Under the pieces are notes generated by a model. That model saw only the letters and a list, made by a program, of their open reading frames with translations, was not told where the DNA came from and made no database searches. Position numbers and translations under genes: made by a program. Below, piece after piece: positions 24,974 through 33,219 of a DNA stretch of 64,000 nt. Source of the DNA: Candidatus Thorarchaeota archaeon (GTDB lineage: Archaea > Asgardarchaeota > Thorarchaeia > Thorarchaeales > Thorarchaeaceae); assembly GCA_003345545.1 (NCBI GenBank), contig PRDH01000017.1:1-64000 (forward strand). Reading direction: 5' to 3'. Numbering within the stretch: position 1 is the first letter of the stretch; the number at the start of each line of letters is the position of its first letter.

Positions 24974-26923
24974 ATGATACACAACGTCTTGCTCATAGGA
25001 AAAGAAGATGGCAACGTTGTAGTGAGAACCAGGTTCTGGAAAATCGACTTTGTGGATAAGGATATCACTGACTTCCTGGCTGGCTATCGGGACCTCTTCG
25101 GGACACAAGGTCTCGCCCAGGACACTCCTGTCTTCGTAGCTGAGAAGCATAAAGTCTTCCATGCCGAGGTTGACGGAGACATGCTCCTGCTTTTTGTCAC
25201 CGACGGCCGTGATGAAGATCGGGCCATTCAGTACAGAGTCAGAGAAGGAGCATCCCGAGTTTCCACAGCCCTCCGTGGAAACAGCATTGGTTACATCCGT
25301 GATAATCTCGATGACATACTAGGCGAATTGATATTCACACGGTTCAAGGTCAGCTTCGTCGGAAGCGGTGGTGTCGGTAAGAGCACTCTCCTGCGGCTCC
25401 TCTTCGGCAAGGAGCCAGCGCCGGGAGGGTACGTACCAACCATCAATGTTGCTGTGGACTCCTCAGAAACCATACAATTCGGTACTTTTCTCGTGACCGT
25501 CTGGGACTTCGCAGGACAGGCAGTCTTTCAAGATTTATGGAGCTTCTACTTCTCTGGGACCGATGTTATCTTTCTGGTCACCGACTCAAGTTTCAGGAAC
25601 GTGATGCAGACCAAGTCCCTTCTTCGCACCATCAGGAAGGAAGCCCCTGCAGTGCCTCTCTTCATCCTGGCAAACAAGCAAGACCTTCCCGAGTCCATGA
25701 AAGCTGAGAAGATCAAGCGTCTTCTGGGCGCTCCCACATTCCCTATGATTGCCACGGACAAGTCTCGTCGCGAAGAATTCATTCGTATGATGCTAGAGGT
25801 TGCTGCTAAGACCGTTGGTGTGACGCTACCCGATCTGCCTATCAGTGAGATGATTACTGTTAGGAGAGGAACTGAGGAGATGGACCAGCCTGGAGCAGCG
25901 GCAAAGAAAGCCAAAGAGGGCGAAACCGGTTTTCAAGATGTGCCTTACGATGAAGCAGTCTCTTCGCTTGGCAAAGTAGCATCCGATGATTCGCCAACTA
26001 TGGATGCAGAGGCTGTAGGTCCCAAAACGACCACTGAGGTAGTCGCAGGTCAGAAGACCCCTGTTCGACCTGCTTCTGACCGCTCGAGGATACTGCACCT
26101 CTTAGCCATTGTTCCAACTGACGGTGTTCCTGATGTAGTCACTCATGTGAGTTATGCCGATGAAGTCATTGATGAGAACGCAGTTGCTTCTCTCATATCT
26201 GCACTCGACTCATTTGGAGGAATTGACGCACAATCAAGTGACGGCACTAGTGGTACTAATGCACTTGAAACGATTGAGCACGAAGGTAATCTCGTAATGG
26301 TCGAGAAGTCCACGCACTTCGTGATGGCGCTTATTGTGACAAATGACAGCCAGGAGGATGAGCAGAGAGGAGTCCTGAACTCAATACTAGTGGATCTCGA
26401 GCAGAAGTATCAGAATGTCTGGGCAACATGGAACGGCAGTACTTCGATATTCGAGCCCTCGATCTTTGACATTCTCGCGAAAGTTCCACTCAGACCGATC
26501 AGTCTTGACTACCTATTGAGAGCTAGGGAGGCTGGAAGACCTCTACCATTCAGCAATCGAGAGGTAGGTACAGCGATTGTGGAGGTTCAGTCCGCCATAG
26601 CGCAGAATGATACTATTGGTGGTCTAGTGCGGAGTCTCAATTTGCCCCGTGAGATAGTCCTTGGCTGTCTGCAGATACTGAATCGCTATGGATGGGTCGA
26701 TTTCAAGGTTGAAATTGGACCAACAAGCGTTCTGAAGAAAGTTGGAGTTGTCAGCGAGGAGACCGAGAAGGCCTACGGGCAAGCTGTGATCAAGTTTGTC
26801 GACTTCTGTGATGGTCAAACATCAATGGAGGACGTAGTCCGCAAGATTAACGTGAGCATGCAGGCCATGAAATTCGTGGCAACGAAGCTTGTTCTCGACG
26901 GCGTTCTTGAAATCGTGGCCTAG
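24974..26923 (+). CDS. Longin–Ras/Arf-like GTPase–longin–winged-helix protein
   Basis: This 649-aa protein has four regions. Residues 1-118: a longin-like N-terminal domain. Residues 122-283: a complete small GTPase, with G1 GSGGVGKST (130-138), G2 PTINV, G3 WDFAGQ (177-182, with the catalytic-type Gln after DFAG), G4 NKQD (234-237) and G5 ATDKS (260-264). Residues about 285-365: a low-complexity linker rich in acidic and Ala residues. Residues about 370-480: a second longin/roadblock-like domain. Residues about 515-649: two winged-helix-like units (REIVLGCLQILNRYGWVDF; SMEDVVRKINVSMQAMKFVATKLVLDGVLEI). Asgard archaea are known for many such GTPase, longin and roadblock proteins. The stop overlaps that of the convergent beta-CASP gene at a shared CTAG. 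Confidence 0.85.
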   Translation: MIHNVLLIGKEDGNVVVRTRFWKIDFVDKDITDFLAGYRDLFGTQGLAQDTPVFVAEKHKVFHAEVDGDMLLLFVTDGRDEDRAIQYRVREGASRVSTALRGNSIGYIRDNLDDILGELIFTRFKVSFVGSGGVGKSTLLRLLFGKEPAPGGYVPTINVAVDSSETIQFGTFLVTVWDFAGQAVFQDLWSFYFSGTDVIFLVTDSSFRNVMQTKSLLRTIRKEAPAVPLFILANKQDLPESMKAEKIKRLLGAPTFPMIATDKSRREEFIRMMLEVAAKTVGVTLPDLPISEMITVRRGTEEMDQPGAAAKKAKEGETGFQDVPYDEAVSSLGKVASDDSPTMDAEAVGPKTTTEVVAGQKTPVRPASDRSRILHLLAIVPTDGVPDVVTHVSYADEVIDENAVASLISALDSFGGIDAQSSDGTSGTNALETIEHEGNLVMVEKSTHFVMALIVTNDSQEDEQRGVLNSILVDLEQKYQNVWATWNGSTSIFEPSIFDILAKVPLRPISLDYLLRAREAGRPLPFSNREVGTAIVEVQSAIAQNDTIGGLVRSLNLPREIVLGCLQILNRYGWVDFKVEIGPTSVLKKVGVVSEETEKAYGQAVIKFVDFCDGQTSMEDVVRKINVSMQAMKFVATKLVLDGVLEIVA

Positions 26924-29058
26924 ATTGATATGGTTATTCTCTCTTTATAGCTTGGTATCATGACGCCCTTTGGCTGGCTGAAGACTGGTGTGTGCACCAT
27001 TATCCGCTTTCCTGTGCATGAGTTGACGTATCTCTCAAGGTTGGACGATGAAGAATGCGCGCTTAGCCGAGCATATTCAACGGCACATTCATGAGGTTCA
27101 TAACCGTGAAGAAGATTCCATCCTGAAGTTCTGGGAGCTAGGTACCCGCAGAGAATTACTGCTGCCTTCGGATTGTTTCTCTGTTCATTGAAGTGCTGCC
27201 TTGCAAGGCCGCCGCTCATCATGCCTCCCCCCGCCACAAGTACATCATCCTCTTCAAGATGTGTCCTGTTCTTCTTCATGCTCTCCCAGCTGCCTGTGAC
27301 ACCGACGAGCTTCGTCACCCGCTCGGCCATCCCCGTAACCATGACATTTCGGTTCTTCGTTATGCCAAGTTCCTCTAAGATCAATAGAATTTCCTGCGAG
27401 CGTCCCACGGCGAAGCTCGGTACTATTACTGGTCCGTGAGTGGCGACTGTCTTGCTGATTTGTTCTGTTACCTTGGCTCTATCAAAATCCTCTCTTCCCC
27501 AGTAGGTGCCATCATAGATGACGTACCGTGCATCAGTAGGTATGTTTGCTCCAGGGAATAGTATTGACTTGTCAAGATTAAAGTCACCAGTATAAAGAAT
27601 CTTGACGCCTTCAATGTCTATTGCATAGACTGCGCTTCCGGGTATATGACATGCATCGATTGGTGTGACAACTATGCCCGAAGCGACCTCACTACTCTGC
27701 CCGTATTCCAGTTTCACATGGTTCTTTGCGACCTTCTGTATGTTCTCTTCATTGTAGCGTGAGATGAGGTCGAACTCGTCATACTTGCGAGGAGGGAATG
27801 GAGTTCCAACCTTCAGGGCATCGTCAAGCAGAACCGTGGTGACTGCTCCTGTTGGACCAACAGAGCACCACTTCCCTGTGAACTCCTCATAGAGAACTGG
27901 TAGACCTCCAACATGATCCAAATGTGAGTGGCTGATAAGAACGGTATCTATCATGTCCATCTCCGGAATCCATTCAGGGATCCTGTGATTCGCTACAGAG
28001 AGACCGTAGTCTAGCAGAATGCCGCCTGTGTCTGTCTTTATCAGAATGCCGCTTCTGCCAATCCTATGCCCTCCGAGGAATATGATCTCAATGTGCTTGA
28101 TTTTCGTGGAATAGGCAACCGATGGCAGAAGGTCCATTCGAAGCTTCTGCGGTATCATCTCAAAGATAATTGGATCTACTACTTCGCCAGGCGGAGGTCG
28201 AGCGAGCTCCTGAAGTCTTACAGGTAGGACTGTCTGCTTGTTCGTTCTGAACTGCTCTCTCACGAATATCTTCGATATGGTCTTGACGGAATCTTCGACA
28301 GTCATGCCTGATTTAATCTCAGTCTGCCCTTGCCTATACACTTCCTCTTTCTTTATCTTGAGAAGACTTAGTAGGACAGCATCAGGCGCCCACTCTCTCA
28401 TCGATTCAAACGCGTCAAAAAATGACCTGTTCAGCACAGCCTCGCTGAGATACTGCGGATGACGCGCAACGGCATTCACCAGACGATACTCCTCTGACTC
28501 AACGATAGGCTGTAGGTCTATCCCTAGTTTATTACCGGCGTCTATGAACGAAGTCGTGCCAAAAAGAGGAGCTCCGAGAAACTGAATCCAGTGCCGTATC
28601 TCGGTTAGGAGACTATGAGCATCGTCATTATTGATTGCTGCAAGGAGGACTAACGCCCTACGCAGCCATTCCTCTATGCTCGTTTGATTTCTTACATATC
28701 GCAGTGATTGCCTGTACAAGAAGCGGAAATCCTCTTCATTGTAGTTGCCGAAAATGAGGCCGTATGTGCAGAGAGTCATTGACTCGATGTAGTCTGATGC
28801 ACTTGCTTCTTCCTTCACATCCCTGAATACGTCGAGTAGGACCTCGTTGGCTGTTTTCGCAATCTGAAGAGATGATGTGTCCTGATTTTTGGATTTGGCA
28901 AGCTCAAACGCTATGAATTCTCGAGACTCTCCAAAGAACCCCTCGCCTTCAGGCACCTTCTTGCCTGTCAGAACCTCTTTCAAATCCGCTTCTGCTTGGT
29001 GAAGCATTCTCTTGATTTCTTCATGCTTCGTTTCTAGGGGTTCTTTCAAATCCTTCAC
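26920..29058 (-). CDS. Beta-CASP metallo-beta-lactamase protein (RNase/CPSF-like) with long helical N-terminal extension
   Basis: This 712-aa protein has its catalytic half at residues about 335-712: IIFLGGHRIGRSGILIKT, the metal motif HSHLDHVGG near 375, ACHIPGSAV, YTGDFNLD, then the beta-CASP insert VIVPSFAVGRSQEILLIL. The closing motifs are CGYLAPRTSGWNL and LSAHSSSSNL, equivalent to the GY...G and SAH motifs of CPSF73/aCPSF enzymes. Such proteins are endo- or 5'-exonucleases acting on RNA. The first 330 residues are predicted helical and show none of the KH domains of archaeal aCPSF1. The extension is unrecognised. The gene starts 27 bases downstream of the NADK-like gene, so the two are probably co-transcribed. 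Confidence 0.85.
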   Translation of the reverse strand: MKDLKEPLETKHEEIKRMLHQAEADLKEVLTGKKVPEGEGFFGESREFIAFELAKSKNQDTSSLQIAKTANEVLLDVFRDVKEEASASDYIESMTLCTYGLIFGNYNEEDFRFLYRQSLRYVRNQTSIEEWLRRALVLLAAINNDDAHSLLTEIRHWIQFLGAPLFGTTSFIDAGNKLGIDLQPIVESEEYRLVNAVARHPQYLSEAVLNRSFFDAFESMREWAPDAVLLSLLKIKKEEVYRQGQTEIKSGMTVEDSVKTISKIFVREQFRTNKQTVLPVRLQELARPPPGEVVDPIIFEMIPQKLRMDLLPSVAYSTKIKHIEIIFLGGHRIGRSGILIKTDTGGILLDYGLSVANHRIPEWIPEMDMIDTVLISHSHLDHVGGLPVLYEEFTGKWCSVGPTGAVTTVLLDDALKVGTPFPPRKYDEFDLISRYNEENIQKVAKNHVKLEYGQSSEVASGIVVTPIDACHIPGSAVYAIDIEGVKILYTGDFNLDKSILFPGANIPTDARYVIYDGTYWGREDFDRAKVTEQISKTVATHGPVIVPSFAVGRSQEILLILEELGITKNRNVMVTGMAERVTKLVGVTGSWESMKKNRTHLEEDDVLVAGGGMMSGGLARQHFNEQRNNPKAAVILCGYLAPRTSGWNLLHGYEPHECAVEYARLSAHSSSSNLERYVNSCTGKRIMVHTPVFSQPKGVMIPSYKERITISI

Positions 29059-29085
29059 TCCACATTCTAATTCGAACTCCTCTAC

Positions 29086-30144
29086 TTATTGGCTTCTCTG
29101 CTTTCTTACTTGATATAGTCCCTGGCGACTATCTCGAAGAGACAGTTTCTTCGTTACCAGTCCCTCACTCATCAAGAGCGAGAGCGCATAGCGAACAGTC
29201 CTCGGAGGGAGCATTGTTTCCTCTATTATTTCCTTTTGGCTCATTTGATCCTGGTACTCAAGAACCTTAAGAACGAGTTTCGCACTCGGAGGCAGTTCTT
29301 GAGCATGCTCTTCTGATGCTTCGGACTTCTTTAGAAGCTTGCCTCTCAGGGCCGCGATCTTCTCCTCCTCGAACTTGACGAAGAATGCGCTTGAGTCGGC
29401 TCTTCGGATTCTGACTGGCTTGTTGTCCACTCTCTTTCTTATCTGTCCATCGAGGACTGCCTCTATGGCAACAGAACTTGTCAGGTCTCTGATCTCAACC
29501 TCTACGTCTTCAGGCAAGATCAGCGGTCTTCTGGAAGGATTCACGCTGTTCACGGGAATGATTGAAAACACAGGTGACGCATTGAGTATGACAGGACCGC
29601 CGACGCTCAGCGAATAGGCTGTGCTACCCGTTGGCGTGGCAACTATCAATCCATCACATCCGTCTTTCCAGAAGTGTTCTCCATCTATTAGAAGTGAGTA
29701 TCTTATCAGAGTCGCACTTCTTCTGGCAAAAATGCCTATGTCGTTAAGGAGAGGCGGGGTCTCTTTTCCGGAGATTTCTGCAACTAGTCGTTTCTTCTCC
29801 TCACGAGCCCATCTTCCTTCAAGCAAGTCATCAACAACACTCTCAAAATTAGTGACAAGGACATCGAAGAGAAAATCTGGTTGACCCTTCGAGGCTACCG
29901 GGAGGATTGGTGTGTCAGTCTGTCCGAGCTCTAGGAGTGTCTTCAAGAGAGATCTGTCAGATCCGACAATCGCCAGGATGTCTACATCCATCCTCTTGGA
30001 GGGACCACTCTTCATTCCGATGCTGCTCGCGAGTTTCTCGTCAAGGATAAAATCTGCTTTGCTCTTGATAAGTGTATCAACGACGCTCTTGGTGTCCTCA
30101 AGCATGCCTGCTTCGAGTCCGGACGTGACACCGATTCTCATCAT
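29086..30144 (-). CDS. NAD-kinase-like protein fused to a winged-helix DNA-binding domain
   Basis: The protein is 352 aa from ATG 30144, which has GGAG 6 bases upstream; in-frame starts up to 30159 exist. Residues 1-275 are an NAD kinase fold: VDILAIVGSDRSLL at about 54-67, LLND near 132-135, and the diagnostic ATPTGSTAYSLSVGGP near 169-184. The phosphate-donor loop GGDGT of active NAD kinases is here GSDRS (61-65). Residues about 285-350 form an archaeal winged helix (SAKLVLKVLEYQDQMSQKEI, PPRTVRYALSLLMSEGLVTKK). Known: NAD kinase makes NADP using ATP or polyphosphate. Inference: the altered loop and the DNA-binding domain suggest an NAD(P)-sensing regulator, perhaps of the divergent nadA. 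Residual kinase activity cannot be excluded. Confidence 0.8.
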   Translation of the reverse strand: MMRIGVTSGLEAGMLEDTKSVVDTLIKSKADFILDEKLASSIGMKSGPSKRMDVDILAIVGSDRSLLKTLLELGQTDTPILPVASKGQPDFLFDVLVTNFESVVDDLLEGRWAREEKKRLVAEISGKETPPLLNDIGIFARRSATLIRYSLLIDGEHFWKDGCDGLIVATPTGSTAYSLSVGGPVILNASPVFSIIPVNSVNPSRRPLILPEDVEVEIRDLTSSVAIEAVLDGQIRKRVDNKPVRIRRADSSAFFVKFEEEKIAALRGKLLKKSEASEEHAQELPPSAKLVLKVLEYQDQMSQKEIIEETMLPPRTVRYALSLLMSEGLVTKKLSLRDSRQGLYQVRKQRSQ

Positions 30145-30201
30145 TGCATTCTCCATCAAACTGGCGCATCTTCACTGGAGCTCAGTACACTTAAATGACA
30201 T

Positions 30202-30214
30202 GGCAAATGTTGCC
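30202..30214. promoter_or_regulatory. Palindrome in the NADK-like/nadA intergenic region
   Basis: GGCAA-ATG-TTGCC is a perfect 5-3-5 inverted repeat. It lies directly upstream of the minus-strand TATA-like element (near 30190-30198) and about 45 bases from the nadA TATA (CATTAAAAG near 30254). It is a candidate binding site for the adjacent winged-helix protein. A repeat this short can occur by chance. Confidence 0.3.
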
Positions 30215-30297
30215 TACCCGGCCTCTTCACGGAAATCATTGCCGTTTGAGATTTCATTAAAAGTAGTTCCAAGCGAGTTGAGAAGTGGTGCAATTGC

Positions 30298-31263
30298 ATG
30301 CCACAGAGATTTAACAAGCTTCAGAAGAGAATCCTTGATCTGAAACGCAAGAAAAGAGTTCTCATTCTGGCCCACAACTACCAGACACTAGATATTCAGG
30401 AAATAGCAGATTTTGTGGGCGACTCTCTTCAGCTGGCAAGGAAGTCCGCTGAGTCGAATGCCCACAGCGCCATCCTTTTCGCCGGAGTGCGCTTTATGGC
30501 TGAGATGGCAGCAATCCTCTCACCTGAAGTTCCAGTCTACATTCCTGATCCCAAGGCACTCTGCCCCCTTGCAGCGTGTCTTGATGCGGAGAAGATACGA
30601 GCGAAGAAAAGGGAGTATCCCGGTGTTCCCGTGGTTGTCTATGTGAATACAACTGCAGAAGCAAAGTTCGAGGCTGACATGATATGTACGTCAGGTAGTG
30701 CAGTAGAGGTCGTGGAGTCTCTCGGAGTTGATACGGTGCTCTTCGGGCCTGATGTCAATCTTGCGGACAATGTGAGAAAGCACACTTCAGTTAGGATTAT
30801 CGACCTTGATGAAGAGGGCCATTGTTATGTGCACAACAAGTTCAATCTCGACATGTTCAAGTCGATGAAGGCAAAGTATCCTGACTCTGTGGCGATAGCT
30901 CATCCCGAGTGCCCCATTGAAGTACAGGATGCCGCAGATATGGTTGGATCCACTGGGATGATGGCAAAGACAGTGGCTGAGTCCGACGCAAAGGTGTTCT
31001 TGATTGCCACAGAACTAGGTATGGTTCAACAACTGCAGAAGCAGCATCCCAAAAAGAAAATCATTCCTGTGTACGATGCTGCTGTGTGTCGACAGATGAA
31101 GAAGCACACTCTGGAAAAAATCATCAATGTCCTAGAGAACTTCCCGGAGGGGAACAGAGTCACTGTCCCTGAACAGTACATTCCTCACATCAGAACCATA
31201 CTGGAGAGAATGAATAAAGTGCGTGGCCAAGGTCCCACGGCGCCAATAGATGCCCACTTGTGA
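30298..31263 (+). CDS. nadA: Quinolinate synthase
   Basis: This 321-aa protein matches NadA throughout. It has the early LILAHNYQTLDIQEIADFVGDSLQLAR, and the three cysteines that bind the 4Fe-4S cluster are C89 (ALCPLAAC), C176 (GHCYVH) and C264 (AAVCRQM), with the 87/88-residue spacing of known NadA enzymes. It condenses iminoaspartate with dihydroxyacetone phosphate to quinolinate, the first ring of de novo NAD synthesis. The start is ATG 30298 with a TATA about 40 bases upstream. NadB/aspartate dehydrogenase and NadC are not in this window. It is divergent from the NADK-like winged-helix protein. Confidence 0.96.
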   Translation: MPQRFNKLQKRILDLKRKKRVLILAHNYQTLDIQEIADFVGDSLQLARKSAESNAHSAILFAGVRFMAEMAAILSPEVPVYIPDPKALCPLAACLDAEKIRAKKREYPGVPVVVYVNTTAEAKFEADMICTSGSAVEVVESLGVDTVLFGPDVNLADNVRKHTSVRIIDLDEEGHCYVHNKFNLDMFKSMKAKYPDSVAIAHPECPIEVQDAADMVGSTGMMAKTVAESDAKVFLIATELGMVQQLQKQHPKKKIIPVYDAAVCRQMKKHTLEKIINVLENFPEGNRVTVPEQYIPHIRTILERMNKVRGQGPTAPIDAHL

Positions 31264-31265
31264 GG

Positions 31266-31478
31266 CTATCCTCTTTTCCGATATAGAATCACTACAATTG
31301 CAGTAATGGCGATGATTTCAATGGAGAGGAAGAGCCAATCCAGGTTGATTGGCTGTCCCGAACCGTGATACTCTTGTACCGTCGCGCGCATTGACACAGT
31401 ATCGTCCTGAAACTCTGACACATTAAAGTCCCAGATTGCATTCGGCGAGAGGTTTCCCTCATTTGGATCTTTGCTGGC
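31266..31478 (-). pseudogene. C-terminal remnant of a secreted membrane-anchored protein
   Basis: A minus-strand frame of 70 codons has no start codon and is preceded by an in-frame stop. It reads SPNAIWDFNVSEFQDDTVSM, then a linker, then a membrane anchor IEIIAITAIVVILYRKRG. The WDF...SEF..D.VS pattern matches the same region of the secreted protein at 33636-34520 (TWDFQISEFESDAVSI), also followed by a terminal helix and basic tail. It is therefore the decayed end of a paralogue. It is antisense to the small ORF described next. Confidence 0.55.
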
Positions 31479-31499
31479 TCAGCAGCATCATACTTCTCG

Positions 31500-31715
31500 A
31501 TGCTTCCTGGCATTCTAATTCTGGCGAATCTTGCTGATATCAGACAGGCAGCAGGATACCAAAGTTGGACCTACTTCATGCCCTATCCAGCTACCGCCAT
31601 CCTCTTTTTCGCACTCTCACTATTGGTCTGGCTATGGCAGGCGTATGAGGATGCACGTGAACCCGAGAAATCGTCCGGGTCAACTCATGATGATGCAGAT
31701 AAGAAGCAGACTTGA
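31500..31715 (+). CDS. Small two-helix membrane ORF, possibly a truncated gene
   Basis: From ATG 31500 the frame gives 71 aa with one clear membrane helix (PATAILFFALSLLVWLWQAY) and a charged tail ending DDADKKQT. The frame is open upstream to 31419 and encodes a further hydrophobic stretch (LIWIFAGSAASYF) without a start codon, so the ATG would cut a helix in half. This suggests a 5'-truncated remnant rather than an intact gene. The family is not recognised. Together with the remnant on the other strand, the whole 31264-31717 interval looks like gene debris. Confidence 0.3.
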   Translation: MLPGILILANLADIRQAAGYQSWTYFMPYPATAILFFALSLLVWLWQAYEDAREPEKSSGSTHDDADKKQT

Positions 31716-31717
31716 CT

Positions 31718-32371
31718 CTATGCTGCAATGATGTTCCTGACCACTCCTAACAGAGTATGAAGCACAGGTCCTTCGTAGCCTAGGTTCCTGAAATCCTTCG
31801 ATGTGAACATTCTACTTAGTGCAATGAACTTGCAGAATCCCTTGGAACGTTCGAAGTCCTTGAGGGAGTCTCCTACGAACACCATCCTGTCAAAGGGTAC
31901 ATCGAAAGTCTTGTGAATGTGATTGAAATGATCTGCTCCCTTCTCAAAACCTGGTCTGTATCCTAGTATCGCCTTGAACAGACGCAGAATCCCTCGTCTT
32001 CTGAAGTATTCCTCAATGGTTGGCTGGAACGTAGATGACGAAACAAACACATCAATGCCTTTAGCTCTGATTCTCCTAACAGTGTCAACTGAGTCAGGAA
32101 ACAACTCTTGTTCGAATATCCGTTCTATCTTCAAATGCTCAAACTCTTCTATTGCTGCCTGGTTTCTTGAGTCGTCGGGGAAATTCATCTTGACCTGCTG
32201 TTCATATGGTAGTCCTGTTGTCGACCGATATCTGGATGTAGCTTCTTCCTTTGAGATGCCAAAGTACTTCATCATCATTTCAACACCGACGCTCTCGAGG
32301 AATGGCATGCTGTCCGCCAATGTGCCATCAAAATCGAAAACAATAGCGCTGCAGGGTATCCTATCAGGCAT
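31718..32371 (-). CDS. HAD-superfamily hydrolase (phosphatase)
   Basis: This 217-aa protein has motif I FDFDGTLADS (nucleophile Asp13 and acid/base Asp15), followed by a four-helix cap (residues about 18-80), motif II VFVSSST, a lysine in GFEKGADHF, and motif IV FVGDSLKDF. This is the layout of subclass-I phosphatases such as phosphoglycolate or beta-phosphoglucomutase-like enzymes. The natural substrate cannot be told. Start ATG 32371. Confidence 0.88.
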   Translation of the reverse strand: MPDRIPCSAIVFDFDGTLADSMPFLESVGVEMMMKYFGISKEEATSRYRSTTGLPYEQQVKMNFPDDSRNQAAIEEFEHLKIERIFEQELFPDSVDTVRRIRAKGIDVFVSSSTFQPTIEEYFRRRGILRLFKAILGYRPGFEKGADHFNHIHKTFDVPFDRMVFVGDSLKDFERSKGFCKFIALSRMFTSKDFRNLGYEGPVLHTLLGVVRNIIAA

Positions 32372-32601
32372 GTATAATCACTCGTCACATTCAGTTTTCG
32401 AATCCATTCACAGTTCGCTTTAGACAGTTTTGGTCTGGCTTCAATAGAAGGCTAACAAGAATGTGAAGTGGCTTGCCTAACGGGGCACTATCTGCCTTCA
32501 CCGAAAATGATGGCACCACAATCCTTTATCAGCCTCGCATCTACTATTTCGGTATCCGAACATACACGGAGGGAAAAGAACTGTCTGCTCATGATTCAGA
32601 G

Positions 32602-33156
32602 ATGCACACTGATGAGAAATCTGAAATGCTTGATGTGGGCTCGCTCTTCAAGGGGACTGCGACCATTACACTGGTTGCCGAGATAGTTGCCGCCATCATG
32701 TTGCTTGGCTCTGCAACCGCTTACGTCATTAGTCGTTCAGGGCTCATCGAGGAAATCGAGTTTGATGTTGCTGTCTTTCTTCTGCTTGGTGGAGCCATGA
32801 TTACTCTGTTCATTTTTCTTGCAGCAATTGGCTTCTTTGTCCGCTTCAATAGGAAAATCGGCCGATCTGTAATTGGAGATGGTATTGGATCGGTTGACCT
32901 CAAGAGTAAGGGTGTCAAGACGGTCGTCATCATTTACGGTCTTGCTGTGGGTCTAATCCTGATTATCGGAGTGTATGGGTATTGGCTTGTCTACAAGTAC
33001 TTCTTTGCAGCCATAGCACTGACATCTCTGAGCTTTCTGGGGATTTCTCTATCCCTAGGAATCTTAGTCATGTCATTTCTTGTGCAGGTCGTCATCGCGA
33101 CAATTGGCAGGACTGCGACTACAATTATCAGAAAGGTCCTTGCTGAAGATATGTAG
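32602..33156 (+). CDS. Membrane protein of unknown function, four helices
   Basis: The protein is 184 aa from ATG 32602. The frame is open back to a TTG at 32473, but those 43 residues are not protein-like, and a TATA-like CCTTTATCA lies at about 32523-32531. The helices are ITLVAEIVAAIMLLGSATAY, VAVFLLLGGAMITLFIFLAAIGFF, VVIIYGLAVGLILIIGVYGYW and FLGISLSLGILVMSFLVQVV. A basic cytoplasmic tail (RKVLAEDM) ends the protein. No conserved motif is recognised. Confidence 0.55.
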   Translation: MHTDEKSEMLDVGSLFKGTATITLVAEIVAAIMLLGSATAYVISRSGLIEEIEFDVAVFLLLGGAMITLFIFLAAIGFFVRFNRKIGRSVIGDGIGSVDLKSKGVKTVVIIYGLAVGLILIIGVYGYWLVYKYFFAAIALTSLSFLGISLSLGILVMSFLVQVVIATIGRTATTIIRKVLAEDM

Positions 33157-33219
33157 ACTCTCGCCTAGTGTGAGAGGCCTCTTGATGCTTCAAGAACCAT
33201 CCAAACTGCATGATGCACA

